A stretch of 64,000 nucleotides of DNA from an uncultured Bacteroidota bacterium (GCA_903847205.1 CAINDA010000061.1:62001-126000); one strand, 5' to 3'; shown: positions 17,123-27,234, numbered from the stretch's first letter. Notes: generated by a model not told the origin, from the sequence alone. Made by a program: numbers and translations.

Positions 17123-18685
17123 ATGTCAGAAGACAAAAAACAACAATTAGAAACACAACTTTGGAACATTGCTAATACGCTTCGTGGTAAAATGGATGCC
17201 GATGATTTCAGAGATTACATATTGGGATTCATCTTTTACAAATACCTGAGCGAAAAGATGTATACCTACGCCAATACCATATTAAAGCCCGATAAAATAA
17301 CGTACGACGAGGTAGAAAAACATAAGGATAAAAAAGAATTACTTGCAGCTATTAAAGGCGAAGCACTTGATAAACTTGGTTATTTCTTAAAACCTCCCGA
17401 ATTATTTAGCGAATTGGCACGAAGAGGAAATGCCGATGGTAAAAGTAAATTCATATTGGATGATTTGGCTAAGGTGCTTACAAACATTGAGCAAAGCACG
17501 ATGGGCTCAGAAAGCGAAGAGGATTTTGGAAACTTGTTTGAAGATTTGGATTTAGCCAGTAGTAAACTTGGTAAAACCGAAACCGATAAAAATGAATTGA
17601 TTGTAAAAGTGCTTTCCCATTTAGAAGCAATTGATTTTGATTTAAAAAACACAGAAAGCGATGTATTGGGAGATGCTTACGAATACCTCATTGGTAAATT
17701 TGCAAGTGGTGCAGGAAAAAAGGCAGGAGAGTTTTATACACCACAACAAGTAAGTTCTGTATTAGCACGTTTGGTTACGGTTGGTAAAACAAAATTGAAA
17801 TCTGTATATGATCCAACTTGTGGTTCAGGTTCTTTATTACTGCGCGTTGCTAAAGAGGTAAAAGAAGTAAGTGCATTTTTTGGACAAGAAAGTAACCCTA
17901 CTACCTACAACTTGTGCCGAATGAATATGATCATGCACGATGTGCATTACAAAAAGTTTGACATTAAAAACGAAGACACGCTTGAAAGACCGCAACATTT
18001 TGATATGCGCTTTGAAGCCATTGTAGCCAATCCACCATTCTCTGCCGATTGGAGCGCAAGCCCATTACACATGAGTAACGACCGCTTTGCACCTTATGGT
18101 AGATTAGCACCTAAAGGAACAGCCGATTTTGCATTTGTACAACACATGATTCATCAATTAGCTGATAACGGAACAATGGCTTGTGTGTTACCACATGGAG
18201 TTTTGTTTAGAGGCGGAGCCGAAGGTCATATACGTGAGTATTTAATAAAAGAAAAAAATTATTTAGATGCAGTAATTGGATTACCTGCTAATATTTTTTA
18301 CGGAACAAGCATACCAACTTGTATTTTGGTCTTAAAGAAAAAACGCGAAAACAATAAAGATGTTTTGTTTATTGATGCCAGCCAGCATTTTGAAAAAGTG
18401 AAAACACAAAATGTATTGCGTTCAGAAGACATTATTAAAATTATTAATGCCTATAAAACACGAAGCAACGAAGATAAGTACAGCCACGTTGCACCATTAA
18501 ATGAAATTTCTGATAACGATTACAACCTAAACATACCACGTTATGTAGATACATTTGAAGAAGAAGAAACCGTGAACTTAAAAACAATTTCTAAAGAATT
18601 AAAGAACTTTGAAAAGGAAATACAAACGACCGATGCCACCATTGCAGCATATTGCAGGGAATTGGGAATAGATACACCGTTTTAA
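17123..18685 (+). CDS. hsdM: Type I restriction-modification DNA methylase subunit
   Basis: The 520-residue protein has the N-terminal HsdM helical domain (LWNIANTLRGKMDADDFRDYILG, residues ~10-40). The N6-methylase domain follows, with EFYTPQQV, motif I DPTCGSGSLL (~230-239) and catalytic NPPFSADW (~303), then FVQHMIHQL and a C-terminal coiled coil that contacts HsdS. It methylates adenine in the bipartite site chosen by HsdS and forms the M2S core of the restriction complex. It is complete for its family. Unlike the methylase-like gene at 5135, both motifs are present. Confidence 0.95.
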   Translation: MSEDKKQQLETQLWNIANTLRGKMDADDFRDYILGFIFYKYLSEKMYTYANTILKPDKITYDEVEKHKDKKELLAAIKGEALDKLGYFLKPPELFSELARRGNADGKSKFILDDLAKVLTNIEQSTMGSESEEDFGNLFEDLDLASSKLGKTETDKNELIVKVLSHLEAIDFDLKNTESDVLGDAYEYLIGKFASGAGKKAGEFYTPQQVSSVLARLVTVGKTKLKSVYDPTCGSGSLLLRVAKEVKEVSAFFGQESNPTTYNLCRMNMIMHDVHYKKFDIKNEDTLERPQHFDMRFEAIVANPPFSADWSASPLHMSNDRFAPYGRLAPKGTADFAFVQHMIHQLADNGTMACVLPHGVLFRGGAEGHIREYLIKEKNYLDAVIGLPANIFYGTSIPTCILVLKKKRENNKDVLFIDASQHFEKVKTQNVLRSEDIIKIINAYKTRSNEDKYSHVAPLNEISDNDYNLNIPRYVDTFEEEETVNLKTISKELKNFEKEIQTTDATIAAYCRELGIDTPF

Positions 18686-18688
18686 TTT

Positions 18689-19948
18689 ATGGAAGCGACT
18701 AAAGTTTTACAGAAGAAAAAAGTGATTGCTCCTAAATTGAGGTTTAAGGAGTTTGATAAAGTTGGCGAAGATAATTCGTATAAAAAATACCTTTTTAAAG
18801 ATATTTTTCTTTTTACAACAGGTAAAAACATAAAGCAAAATGAAGCATCACCTCAATTTGAAACTCCTTGTCTTAGATATGGAGAATTGTATCACATGTA
18901 CAATGAGGTAATTAATAAAGTTTTTAATAGAACTAACTTAGATAAATCCGAACTGCTTTTTAGTCAAGGAAATGAAATTTTACTACCTTCAGCAGGAGAA
19001 GACCCTTTAGATATTGGCTCAGCTTCAGCCCTAACAATTGAGAATATAGCTATTGGCAGAACAATAAATATATTAAGACCAATGAAGGCTAATATTTATT
19101 CTCAGATCTATGTGGCATACTATATCAATCAAAAATTAAGAAAAAAAATTTCCACTTTAGCAAAAGGAGTAAGTATTAGTAATGTATATAATTCCGATTT
19201 AAAAACATTAGAAATTACACTTCCGAATCTTAGTGAACAACAAAAAAATGCCTCCTTCTTATCAACGGTAGATGAAAAGATTCAGCAGCTAAGCAGCAAA
19301 AAGGAATTGTTAGGGCAATACAAAAAAGGTGTGATGCAACAACTATTTTCTGGGAAGGTGAGGTTTAAGGATGAGAACGGGAAGGCGTTTCCTAAATGGG
19401 AGGATAAAAGGTTGGGGGAGTATTTAATATACAAATCTGAACGAAATGAAGATAATAAAGTAGAATTAGTATTGAGTGTAAGTAATAAAAAAGGATTTAT
19501 TACACAAGATGAACAATTTGATGGATATACTGTAGCGAGCAAAGATTTATCTAACTATAAGATCGTTTATAAAAATGATATTGCTTACAATCCATCTCGT
19601 ATAAACGTTGGCTCAATTGCAAGGTTAAATAATTTTGAAAAAGGAATTGTTAGTCCTATGTATATTGTTTTTGGTTTGAAAGATGGATTGGATTCAGTTT
19701 TTTTTGAAAACCAATATGCAACTCATCGCTTTAAACACCTAATTAAGGTAGGTTGTTCAGGAAGTGTACGTGACAGCTTGAACTTCGAAGACTTGGCAAA
19801 TTTTAAATTTAATTTCCCATCAATTCAAGAACAAAAAAAGATTGCCAATTATTTATCCAAGATCGATAACAAAATTGATAGTGTAAATAATCAAATCAGC
19901 AAAACCCAAACCTTTAAAAAAGGCTTGTTGCAGCAAATGTTTGTATAG
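18689..19948 (+). CDS. hsdS: Type I restriction specificity subunit
   Basis: The 419-residue protein has the two target-recognition domains and the two conserved helical spacers of HsdS. The central spacer reads NLSEQQKNASFLSTVDEKIQQL ending MQQLFSGKVRFKD (~190-235); the second is IQEQKKIANYLSKIDNKIDSV ending GLLQQMFV at the C-terminus. Each TRD reads half of a bipartite site; the target cannot be predicted. It starts 3 bp after hsdM. Its last 43 bp are copied at 21650..21692 beyond two unrelated genes. Confidence 0.95.
   Translation: MEATKVLQKKKVIAPKLRFKEFDKVGEDNSYKKYLFKDIFLFTTGKNIKQNEASPQFETPCLRYGELYHMYNEVINKVFNRTNLDKSELLFSQGNEILLPSAGEDPLDIGSASALTIENIAIGRTINILRPMKANIYSQIYVAYYINQKLRKKISTLAKGVSISNVYNSDLKTLEITLPNLSEQQKNASFLSTVDEKIQQLSSKKELLGQYKKGVMQQLFSGKVRFKDENGKAFPKWEDKRLGEYLIYKSERNEDNKVELVLSVSNKKGFITQDEQFDGYTVASKDLSNYKIVYKNDIAYNPSRINVGSIARLNNFEKGIVSPMYIVFGLKDGLDSVFFENQYATHRFKHLIKVGCSGSVRDSLNFEDLANFKFNFPSIQEQKKIANYLSKIDNKIDSVNNQISKTQTFKKGLLQQMFV
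19904..19946 (+). repeat. hsdS-tail direct repeat, copy 1
   Basis: These 43 bp are the last codons of hsdS (TQTFKKGLLQQMFV). They recur at 21650..21692 with two substitutions. Together they bracket the two genes at 19949..21642, as if these had been inserted with duplication of the hsdS end. Confidence 0.85.
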
Positions 19949-20644
19949 ATGGAAGAATTAAAATACATAACAATTGCCCATAAGCTAAATTCAGAAAATC
20001 ATTCTTTATTACTAAAGAACAAACTGCACTTTAGAGGTAATGTAAAATCTATGTCTTTAATTTCATTGGCTAAAGAAAATCCGGAAATAGGCCTTAGTAA
20101 TATTAAAACAGAGGAAACGGCTCTTTTAAAATTAGCTAAAGTTATCAGTGGAGAAATTGTATTTGAAAAAAATAGAGATACCCGAGAAAAAGAATTGCAA
20201 GCATGGGTAATCCATGATGCGTTGACTAAAAACAAAAAGCTGTATTTTGATAATCAATTAGAATTTATCACATCCGAGCTTGCATTATATGAAAACAAAA
20301 ACAGAATAGTCAATGATATTTTGGCAATAGATGACAAAGGTAATTTGGTGGTGGTAGAACTAAAATCAACTCGCGATAAACAAAGAATAGAGTTACAGGT
20401 GGCTAACTTCATTAACATTATTAATAAAAACAAAACGTTTTTTTTTAAGTTGGTTGAAACAATAGCCAATAAACAATGGAATGGAAACACCAATGGTATT
20501 GTAGTTTGGAATGATTCGAGGGAAATGAAAAGAGTGATAAATAAAGATTATAGAGAAATTTGTTATTTTGAAAAAGGAGCAAAAGGGAAAAAGTTGATAG
20601 ATTACGATTCTAATGATAACATTCAATTTATAGAAATACTATAA
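19949..20644 (+). CDS. NucS/DUF91-like PD-(D/E)XK endonuclease
   Basis: The 231-residue protein has its active-site pattern near residues 118-140: NDILAIDD, then LVVVELKST, giving the Asp...ExK of the restriction-like fold, followed by a helix with QVANFI. This arrangement is that of the C-terminal nuclease half of NucS/DUF91 proteins. The N-terminal ~75 residues are unassigned. The ATG begins immediately after the hsdS stop. It may add nuclease activity to the restriction locus or act alone as a defence gene; the sequence does not decide. Confidence 0.65.
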   Translation: MEELKYITIAHKLNSENHSLLLKNKLHFRGNVKSMSLISLAKENPEIGLSNIKTEETALLKLAKVISGEIVFEKNRDTREKELQAWVIHDALTKNKKLYFDNQLEFITSELALYENKNRIVNDILAIDDKGNLVVVELKSTRDKQRIELQVANFINIINKNKTFFFKLVETIANKQWNGNTNGIVVWNDSREMKRVINKDYREICYFEKGAKGKKLIDYDSNDNIQFIEIL

Positions 20645-21642
20645 TGGGTAAATTTCTTCAACAAGAAAAACTGGGGCAAGCCGCTTGGAAAGTGAGAACA
20701 AATGCACTTTCTGAAAAAGCAAAAAAAGACGGTATCTACAAAAATGGAAACACTTATACTTTTTGTCTTCCTTTAGAAAGTTCTACAGAAAATTTATTTG
20801 AAGAAATAAGGGATAAATCAATTAATTATTTTAAAAATCATGGCATTAAGTGGCACGATAACAACGGAGATTTCCCAAGTTCCCATTTGTGTGATTCGCA
20901 AGTTTGCTGTGTTAATTTTCTAATGCCATTAATAAATTCAGAAGAGGTAACATTAAATTTATTTAAAAGGTATTTTCCTGATATTACTAAGGTATTATCT
21001 ATGGATGAAGATTCATTTGTTTCATTTGAATGGATAGGAAAAGAAAATTACTTAAAAGAAAAAATAAAATTTGGCACTACGCGCACAAGAGGAGCTAATT
21101 GCACCAGTGTTGATGCTTCTATCATGTTTGAAACAACAACTGGTAAAAAAATAGTTGTGCTAATTGAGTGGAAATATTCAGAATCCTATTCAAGTACATC
21201 TTATTTATATTCAAAAAATGGAACAGATAGAACAACCATTTACCAACACCTTTGGGATAAAAAAAATTGTATTATTGATAAGAATAAAGTGCCATCATTT
21301 AAAAGCTTGTTCTTTGAACCTTTTTATCAGTTTACAAGACAGCAGTTTCTTGCCAAAGAAATGGAGTTGGCTAATGAATTGGGAGCAGAAGAAGTTTATT
21401 TAATGCATTTGTCACCTAAAGTAAATACCGATTTTAAAGAAATTACAAGTGTCGATTTAAAATCATTAGGCAATTCTGCGACAGACGTATGGAAAAATTT
21501 GGTAAAAGATTCATCTAAGTTTTTGCCTTTATATATCGAAGAATTTTTTAGTAAAAAGATAATAACAAAACAAAACTCAATGTTACCTTACTGGAATTAT
21601 ATTTCAGAGAGATATAGTACGATTATAAATAATGAAAAATAA
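20644..21642 (+). CDS. PGN_0703-family putative restriction endonuclease
   Basis: The 332-residue protein has the features of this family: SHLCDSQVCCVNFLMPLI near residue 80, FEWIGKENYL near 125, and the nuclease core SVDASIMFETT...KKIVVLIEWKYSESY near 155-185, where Asp and the ExK carry out cleavage in PD-(D/E)XK enzymes. The start overlaps the stop of the preceding nuclease gene by one base (TAATG), indicating translational coupling. The pair lies between the two copies of the hsdS tail. Cleavage specificity is unknown. Confidence 0.7.
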   Translation: MGKFLQQEKLGQAAWKVRTNALSEKAKKDGIYKNGNTYTFCLPLESSTENLFEEIRDKSINYFKNHGIKWHDNNGDFPSSHLCDSQVCCVNFLMPLINSEEVTLNLFKRYFPDITKVLSMDEDSFVSFEWIGKENYLKEKIKFGTTRTRGANCTSVDASIMFETTTGKKIVVLIEWKYSESYSSTSYLYSKNGTDRTTIYQHLWDKKNCIIDKNKVPSFKSLFFEPFYQFTRQQFLAKEMELANELGAEEVYLMHLSPKVNTDFKEITSVDLKSLGNSATDVWKNLVKDSSKFLPLYIEEFFSKKIITKQNSMLPYWNYISERYSTIINNEK

Positions 21643-21649
21643 TAAAAGA

Positions 21650-21692
21650 ACCCAAACCTTTAAAAAAGGTTTGTTGCAACAAATGTTTGTAT
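21650..21692 (+). repeat. hsdS-tail direct repeat, copy 2 (hsdS fragment)
   Basis: This is an untranslated copy of the last 14 codons of hsdS, 41/43 identical to 19904..19946, located 14 bp before the Mrr-like gene. It marks where hsdS originally ended before the two nuclease genes were acquired. Confidence 0.85.
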
Positions 21693-21706
21693 AAAAATTT
21701 ACTAGC

Positions 21707-22993
21707 ATGAATTATCGACAAAAATTTGATAAAATAAAAACCCTAAAGCCTCGACCCAGAGGGTTTGCTTTTGAAAAGTTATTAAACGAGATATTTGACG
21801 ATTGCAAAGTTTTGATTAATGATTCTTACAAGACTAGTGACCAAGCACAACAGATTGACGGAGCAATTGAAGTTAATGGAAAAATATTTCTATTAGAGGC
21901 GAAATGGGAAAATGAAGATACTTTGGCTGCATCAAAGCTCTATTCATTTCTTGGTAAGATTAATTCAAAAATAGAAGGTACGATTGGTATATTTATATCT
22001 TATAATAAATTGAAAGACAATTTTGTTAATGCTATTCGAAATGGATTGCGCCAAAATTGCATTTTAATTCATGGTGAGGATAACATTAATGATGTCATAG
22101 ATGGCAAGCTTAATCTTGATGAATTTGTGTGGTATTGTTTTCGGCAAGCTTCAACCAAAAACAGAGCAGAGATTAGCACCTCAGAGTTTATTAGCTTGCC
22201 TCAACATGTTACGATTAATATTCAGAAATCTCCTGCACCACCGGGAAATACATGGGTCAAAATTTATACAGAATTAACTGATAATACAAAGGAAAGCCAA
22301 TTCATTGCAAATCTTCAAAATGATTATCAGGCTTCAACTGCTATCCCAAATAAAACTTTAAATATAATTCCTTCTCTTTCTTTTTCTAGTTTAGAACAGG
22401 AGAAGCTTCGTTCTCTAATAGAGAAAATTTCTGACGTTGAAAAGGAAGTATTTATTAAAGCATTTATTGCTAAGTTGAAAAGCGATACTTGGAGGAAGTA
22501 CGCTAGAGAACAAATAATTGAAATTTTACCCAAAAAGATTTGTGTCAATGAGTCGGAAAGTGAAGAGATAATCAATTCTCTTACTTCGGGATTTGATTCC
22601 GATTGGGAGAAGGAAAATGATGCTTCCAGACTATTAGATTTAATTTTTGATTCGTTTACAGTCAAAAATATCGCGCTGCTTGCCAAAAAATATCTTTATA
22701 TTTATGTAGACGGAAATAGGGAAAACCGATTTGAACAAAAACAATTTGCTGAAAAAGTATTTGGATTCCTCAGAGTTCAAAACATTAACCCAGTGGACCT
22801 TTTGCAGGAAGAACTTTTAGAAGATTTGGATGCAATGAGAAGCCTTGAAGAGATTTGGATAGCTAATGGTGTTGAAAAGAAAGAAACAATCAAGTCTGCG
22901 GTAGTGAATCGTATGTTATTCAAATATAAAAAATTGATTACAGAATCGGAATGGGATAATGTGAAGACCTTTTTTGAAGAAAATGTGATTTAG
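21707..22993 (+). CDS. Mrr-like restriction endonuclease
   Basis: The 428-residue protein opens with a restriction endonuclease domain of the Mrr kind: PRGFAFEKLLNEIF (residues ~18-31), then QQIDGAIEVNGKIFLLEAKW (~46-65), giving Asp and ExK, then a conserved helix with GTIGIFIS. Residues ~130-428 are helical with no motif I recognise and could sense DNA or protein. It begins 14 bp after the hsdS fragment and ends one base before hsdR. Insertion between hsdS and hsdR suggests it travels with the type I system as an extra barrier. Confidence 0.7.
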   Translation: MNYRQKFDKIKTLKPRPRGFAFEKLLNEIFDDCKVLINDSYKTSDQAQQIDGAIEVNGKIFLLEAKWENEDTLAASKLYSFLGKINSKIEGTIGIFISYNKLKDNFVNAIRNGLRQNCILIHGEDNINDVIDGKLNLDEFVWYCFRQASTKNRAEISTSEFISLPQHVTINIQKSPAPPGNTWVKIYTELTDNTKESQFIANLQNDYQASTAIPNKTLNIIPSLSFSSLEQEKLRSLIEKISDVEKEVFIKAFIAKLKSDTWRKYAREQIIEILPKKICVNESESEEIINSLTSGFDSDWEKENDASRLLDLIFDSFTVKNIALLAKKYLYIYVDGNRENRFEQKQFAEKVFGFLRVQNINPVDLLQEELLEDLDAMRSLEEIWIANGVEKKETIKSAVVNRMLFKYKKLITESEWDNVKTFFEENVI

Positions 22994-22994
22994 T

Positions 22995-25868
22995 ATGAGT
23001 CATCAATCAGAAGCCATATTAGAAAATAATTTAATCAAACAATTGGTTGGCTTGGGCTATGAATCGGTTCCGATTCATGACGCTGATGTCTTTGTTTCTA
23101 ACCTTAAATCACAATTAGAAAAATTTAATGAGACCGCTTTCACAACAAAGGAATTTGGTACTATTTTAAATCACTTAGCAAAAGGCAATGAATTTGTAAA
23201 AGCAAAAACATTACGCGACCGTTTCGTTCTTGCAAAAGAAGATGGAACCTCCTTTTATGCTCGTTTCTTTAATAATGAAGATTGGAGCAAAAATAAATAT
23301 CAGGTAACTAACCAAGTTCAACAACATGGTTCATTTTTAAATCGCTATGATGTTACACTGTTGGTAAATGGTTTGCCATTGGTGCAAATAGAACTCAAAC
23401 GTACAGGTATAGAAATAAAAGAAGCCTTCAATCAAATCAATCGTTATCAGCATCATTCATTTTGGAGCAATCATGGTTTGTTTCAGTACGTGCAGTTGTT
23501 TGTAATCAGCAATGGCGTTAATACAAAGTATTTAGCTAACAATAAATTGCAATCAGTTAAACAAACTTTTTATTGGGCGGATGAAAACAATAAAAATGTA
23601 ACAGGCCTTTCAGAATTTGCTTCTGCGTTTTTAAATGTACACGACTTAGGTAAATTCATTTCACATTATGTGGTAATGAATGAAACCTTTAAAAATATGA
23701 TGGTGCTGCGTCCTTATCAATACTTCGCTACGGAAGCAATCATTAATCAAGTAGCAACCAGTAATGACAACGGATACATTTGGCACACTACGGGTTCGGG
23801 TAAAACATTAACGTCATTTAAGGCCAGTCAAATCATTATGGATTTGCCGGAAGTACATAAGGTAGTTTTTGTGGTTGATCGTAAAGATTTGGATTACCAA
23901 ACCATGCAGGAGTTCAACAGTTTTAAAAAAGATAGTGTTGATGTTACCAGCAATACCAATTCTTTAGTAAAACAATTAACCGATGACACTAAATTGGTTT
24001 TAACCACCATTCAAAAGTTAAACAATGCAATCACCAAGCAGCATTACGAAACTAAGATGGGGCACCTAAAAGATAAAAAAATCGTTTTCGTTTTTGATGA
24101 ATGCCACCGTTCACAGTTTGGTGAAACCCATGACAGGATTGTGTCATACTTTAAAAAAGCACAGCTCTTTGGCTTTACGGGTACACCTATCTTTGCTGAG
24201 AATGCCAATAAAAACGAATTAGGAAAACGCACCACCAAAGATTTGTTTGGTAAAAAACTACACCAATATGTAATTACCGATGCAATCAGAGATCAAAACG
24301 TGTTGAAGTTTGGTATCGAATACATTGGTAAATACAAAAACAAAAGCAATACTTTCATTGATATTGAAGTAGAAGCTATTGATAAAGCGGAAGTACTCAA
24401 TTCAGAAAAGCGATTAGTAAAAATAGTTGATTACATTATTAAGTATCACAATCAAAAAACATTCAGCAAAGAATACTCATCATTATTTGCAGTCAACAGT
24501 ATTGAAAATTTAATTCAGTATTACGATATTTTCAAAAATAAAAAAGAAGCAGGAGAACATGACTTACGTATAGCCACCATCTTTACTTATGGAGCAAATG
24601 AAGAAGACGAAGATGCACAAGATTATTTACCCGGTGATGATGAGCTATCAATGGCTGCTGATCCGAAAGCAGAATACAAATCAAGTCATACACGAGATAA
24701 ATTAGAAGCATACATTACTGATTATAATAAAATGTACGGCACCGGTTTTTCAACGAAGGACAATCTATTATTTGAAGGGTATTTCAAAGACATCAGCAAA
24801 CGATTAAAAGAGCGGGAGAAAGAAGATTTTAAAGATGAAAACCGATTAGATATTTTGTTAGTTGTAAATATGTTTCTTACCGGCTTTGATGCAAAAAAAG
24901 TAAATACCATTTACGTTGATAAAAACTTAAAGCATCACGGTTTAATACAGGCCTATTCAAGAACCAACCGGATTTTCGGAGAAAAGAAATCACAGGGAAA
25001 TATTTTATCATTCAGGAATTTAAAGGCTGCTACTGACGAAGCAATTACCCTTTTCTCAAATAAAGATGCAATTGAAGATATTATTTTACCACCTTATGAC
25101 GCTATCGCTAAAAGATTTAAAGAAGCTTTAAAAACATTACTGTCATTAGTCCCAACTTTCCAAAGCGTTGACGACTTAGAAAGCGAAGAAGGTGAACTGG
25201 CATTTATCCAAGCGTTTAGAGCATTGCTACGTGCAAAAAATGTTTTGGAATCATACACCGATTTTAGTTGGGAAGGCTTAGGTATTGATGAACAAACATT
25301 TGAAAACTACAAAAGCAAGTATCTCGATTTGTATGAAAAAGTAAAAAGTGAAAATGTAAAACAAAAAACATCCATCCTTGATGATATAGATTTTGAAGTC
25401 GAACTCATTCACCGAGATCAAATTAACGTTGCATACATTTTGAAACTTTTAGCTAAGTTGAAAAATGCAAAAACAACCGAAGCTCAGCAACAGAGAAAAG
25501 CCATCATGGACTTATTAGGTGGTGAGATTGAATTAAGAAGTAAACGCGAACTGATTGAAAAATTCATTTTAGAAAACTTGCCGCTTATTTCAAATGCAGA
25601 TAATATTCCGGATGAATTTGAAAAATATTGGCAAGAACAAAAAGTATTGGCATTAGCTAAATTGTGTGATGATGAACATTTAGACAAAGAACAATTTAAA
25701 GCTCTAATTGATGCTTATATTTTTAGCGGACAAGACCCTTTGCGTGATGAGGTTTTGAACTGTTTAGGTAATAGGCCAAGCATTTTAAAAGCACGGGAAA
25801 TTGGGGAGCGAATTATTCACAAAATGAAAGAGTTTGTTGAAGTGTTTGTGAGAGGGATGGTGGGGTAA
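22995..25868 (+). CDS. hsdR: Type I restriction endonuclease/translocase subunit
   Basis: The 957-residue protein has an N-terminal PD-(D/E)XK nuclease (YDVTLLVNGLPLVQIELKR, residues ~117-135). SF2 translocase motifs follow: Walker A TTGSGKTLTS (~265), Walker B with DECHRSQFG (~370), FTGTPIF, and the helicase C motif with VNMFLTGFDA and QAYSRTNR. A C-terminal helical domain docks onto HsdM/HsdS. It pumps DNA by ATP hydrolysis and cuts unmodified DNA away from the site. It is complete for its family and is the last gene of the restriction cluster. Confidence 0.95.
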   Translation: MSHQSEAILENNLIKQLVGLGYESVPIHDADVFVSNLKSQLEKFNETAFTTKEFGTILNHLAKGNEFVKAKTLRDRFVLAKEDGTSFYARFFNNEDWSKNKYQVTNQVQQHGSFLNRYDVTLLVNGLPLVQIELKRTGIEIKEAFNQINRYQHHSFWSNHGLFQYVQLFVISNGVNTKYLANNKLQSVKQTFYWADENNKNVTGLSEFASAFLNVHDLGKFISHYVVMNETFKNMMVLRPYQYFATEAIINQVATSNDNGYIWHTTGSGKTLTSFKASQIIMDLPEVHKVVFVVDRKDLDYQTMQEFNSFKKDSVDVTSNTNSLVKQLTDDTKLVLTTIQKLNNAITKQHYETKMGHLKDKKIVFVFDECHRSQFGETHDRIVSYFKKAQLFGFTGTPIFAENANKNELGKRTTKDLFGKKLHQYVITDAIRDQNVLKFGIEYIGKYKNKSNTFIDIEVEAIDKAEVLNSEKRLVKIVDYIIKYHNQKTFSKEYSSLFAVNSIENLIQYYDIFKNKKEAGEHDLRIATIFTYGANEEDEDAQDYLPGDDELSMAADPKAEYKSSHTRDKLEAYITDYNKMYGTGFSTKDNLLFEGYFKDISKRLKEREKEDFKDENRLDILLVVNMFLTGFDAKKVNTIYVDKNLKHHGLIQAYSRTNRIFGEKKSQGNILSFRNLKAATDEAITLFSNKDAIEDIILPPYDAIAKRFKEALKTLLSLVPTFQSVDDLESEEGELAFIQAFRALLRAKNVLESYTDFSWEGLGIDEQTFENYKSKYLDLYEKVKSENVKQKTSILDDIDFEVELIHRDQINVAYILKLLAKLKNAKTTEAQQQRKAIMDLLGGEIELRSKRELIEKFILENLPLISNADNIPDEFEKYWQEQKVLALAKLCDDEHLDKEQFKALIDAYIFSGQDPLRDEVLNCLGNRPSILKAREIGERIIHKMKEFVEVFVRGMVG

Positions 25869-25940
25869 GACGATCACAAATTTACTTCCTAAATACGACT
25901 AATATAATGGGGGATGTTTCAATAAAACAGCGCATAAAAT

Positions 25941-26390
25941 TTAATAAATTATAAAAAGGTTACTGATCAGCTCTACCATTGCCTTTATAAATCTCACTCC
26001 TACGGTTCCCATTACAGATTCTTCTTTTTGATGTGCCAAATGATTTCGTAATTCACTGATCATTTTGTTTTGATAGAGTGAAATATATTTTACTCTAACA
26101 GCCCAATCTAAGTGTGGTTTGAGGTTTTCTAATCCTTTCTTATTCGGATAGACGGATTTGTATTTCAGATGCAATGCAAATTCAAGTGTATGAAATGCTT
26201 GAAGCAAAGCCACATCAATAAAATCATATTCGTAATAAGAATGAGCAATTAGTTTTTGAATACGCTCTAACTTCCTTCGAATCTCGTTCGGAATTCTATC
26301 ATCATTTTGAAAAGCAGGAACCATTCCTTTACAAAAACTTTCAAAAGTTTCGCATCCTTCAACAATTTCCCATAAGGTATCTGGCTTCAT
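25941..26390 (-). CDS. HEPN-like protein at the end of the CBASS operon
   Basis: The 149-residue, all-helical protein has SELRNHLAHQKEE near residue 115, where Arg-x4-His (RNHLAH) is the RNase signature of HEPN domains. Earlier helices (DVALLQAFHTLEFALHLKY) fit the four-helix HEPN bundle. Members cut RNA or serve as toxin or accessory domains. The gene follows the S-4TM effector gene by 54 bp on the same strand, so it may be an extra effector or part of a separate toxin unit. The family assignment rests on the motif alone. Confidence 0.45.
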   Translation of the reverse strand: MKPDTLWEIVEGCETFESFCKGMVPAFQNDDRIPNEIRRKLERIQKLIAHSYYEYDFIDVALLQAFHTLEFALHLKYKSVYPNKKGLENLKPHLDWAVRVKYISLYQNKMISELRNHLAHQKEESVMGTVGVRFIKAMVELISNLFIIY

Positions 26391-26444
26391 AATTTATTAA
26401 AGTTCGCATTTATACCAGTTGATTACTACTTTAATAAAAAAATT

Positions 26445-27233
26445 TCAATGAATGTTATAATCCCGCTTCATTACATCCCACTTGGAAGAAAGTGTAGCAT
26501 TAAGTTTATTAAATACTTTCGTGTCGGTAAGAATACTCCCCCATGATATAGTGGTTTCATAACTGAGCACATTTCGCAACATTTCCCCCTCCTTGGAGGT
26601 TTTATCTGTCATGTTTTTCAAATCATTAAATAAGGCTTTAAACTCCCCATGTATGTTTTTCATTCTATCTGAAAACTGTTGCAATCTCACAGCTTGTTGA
26701 ATCAATACGCCGGTAGCAGCAATTTGAAGTATATTGTTTACTAAATCTTTATTGCCAATGCATGCTGAAAATATAAATATTGTTGCAATGATTAATGCAG
26801 CAGCCCATTTATTGAAAGTCATATTTCTTGCCACTTCACTGGTAAATAATGAGTTTTCAAACCCATGCACTGCTAATTTATAAACTCCAGTTTCTACTCC
26901 ATCAGCATTAAAATACCCAGTCGATTTCTCACCTGAATAATTGGTGCCAAATGCATGGTCGATTAAATCGAGTCTTTTTTCTTTTCCACCAGTATAAAAC
27001 TTACTATTGATTAAAATATCAAATACAATAAAAGCAATTGCAAAAAATGAAGAAGACGCATTTATCCAATTGATTGTTTTGTCAATATCAAATGTAGCTT
27101 TCGACTTATCAAAACTATTTAGTAAAATAGATATTATAGTAAATGTCGTTGATACAATTAAAATAAAGGTTTGCCATGCTTTTAATTTTTTTGCTATGTC
27201 AAAAGTGTTTTGATGTGGTACCGATCTATTCAT
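26445..27233 (-). CDS. S-4TM family pore-forming CBASS effector
   Basis: The 262-residue protein (ATG at 27231..27233, one base after the stop of the E2-like gene) has two pairs of membrane segments. The first pair lies at residues ~18-40 (FILIVSTTFTIISILL) and ~55-75 (FFAIAFIVFDILI). The second pair is near 140-185 (WAAALIIATIFIFSACIG and a hydrophobic partner). This is the S-4TM effector layout. In CBASS, such proteins are triggered by the cyclic nucleotide from the partner CD-NTase and depolarise the inner membrane. Only the usual context and topology support this. Confidence 0.8.
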   Translation of the reverse strand: MNRSVPHQNTFDIAKKLKAWQTFILIVSTTFTIISILLNSFDKSKATFDIDKTINWINASSSFFAIAFIVFDILINSKFYTGGKEKRLDLIDHAFGTNYSGEKSTGYFNADGVETGVYKLAVHGFENSLFTSEVARNMTFNKWAAALIIATIFIFSACIGNKDLVNNILQIAATGVLIQQAVRLQQFSDRMKNIHGEFKALFNDLKNMTDKTSKEGEMLRNVLSYETTISWGSILTDTKVFNKLNATLSSKWDVMKRDYNIH

Positions 27234-27234
27234 A

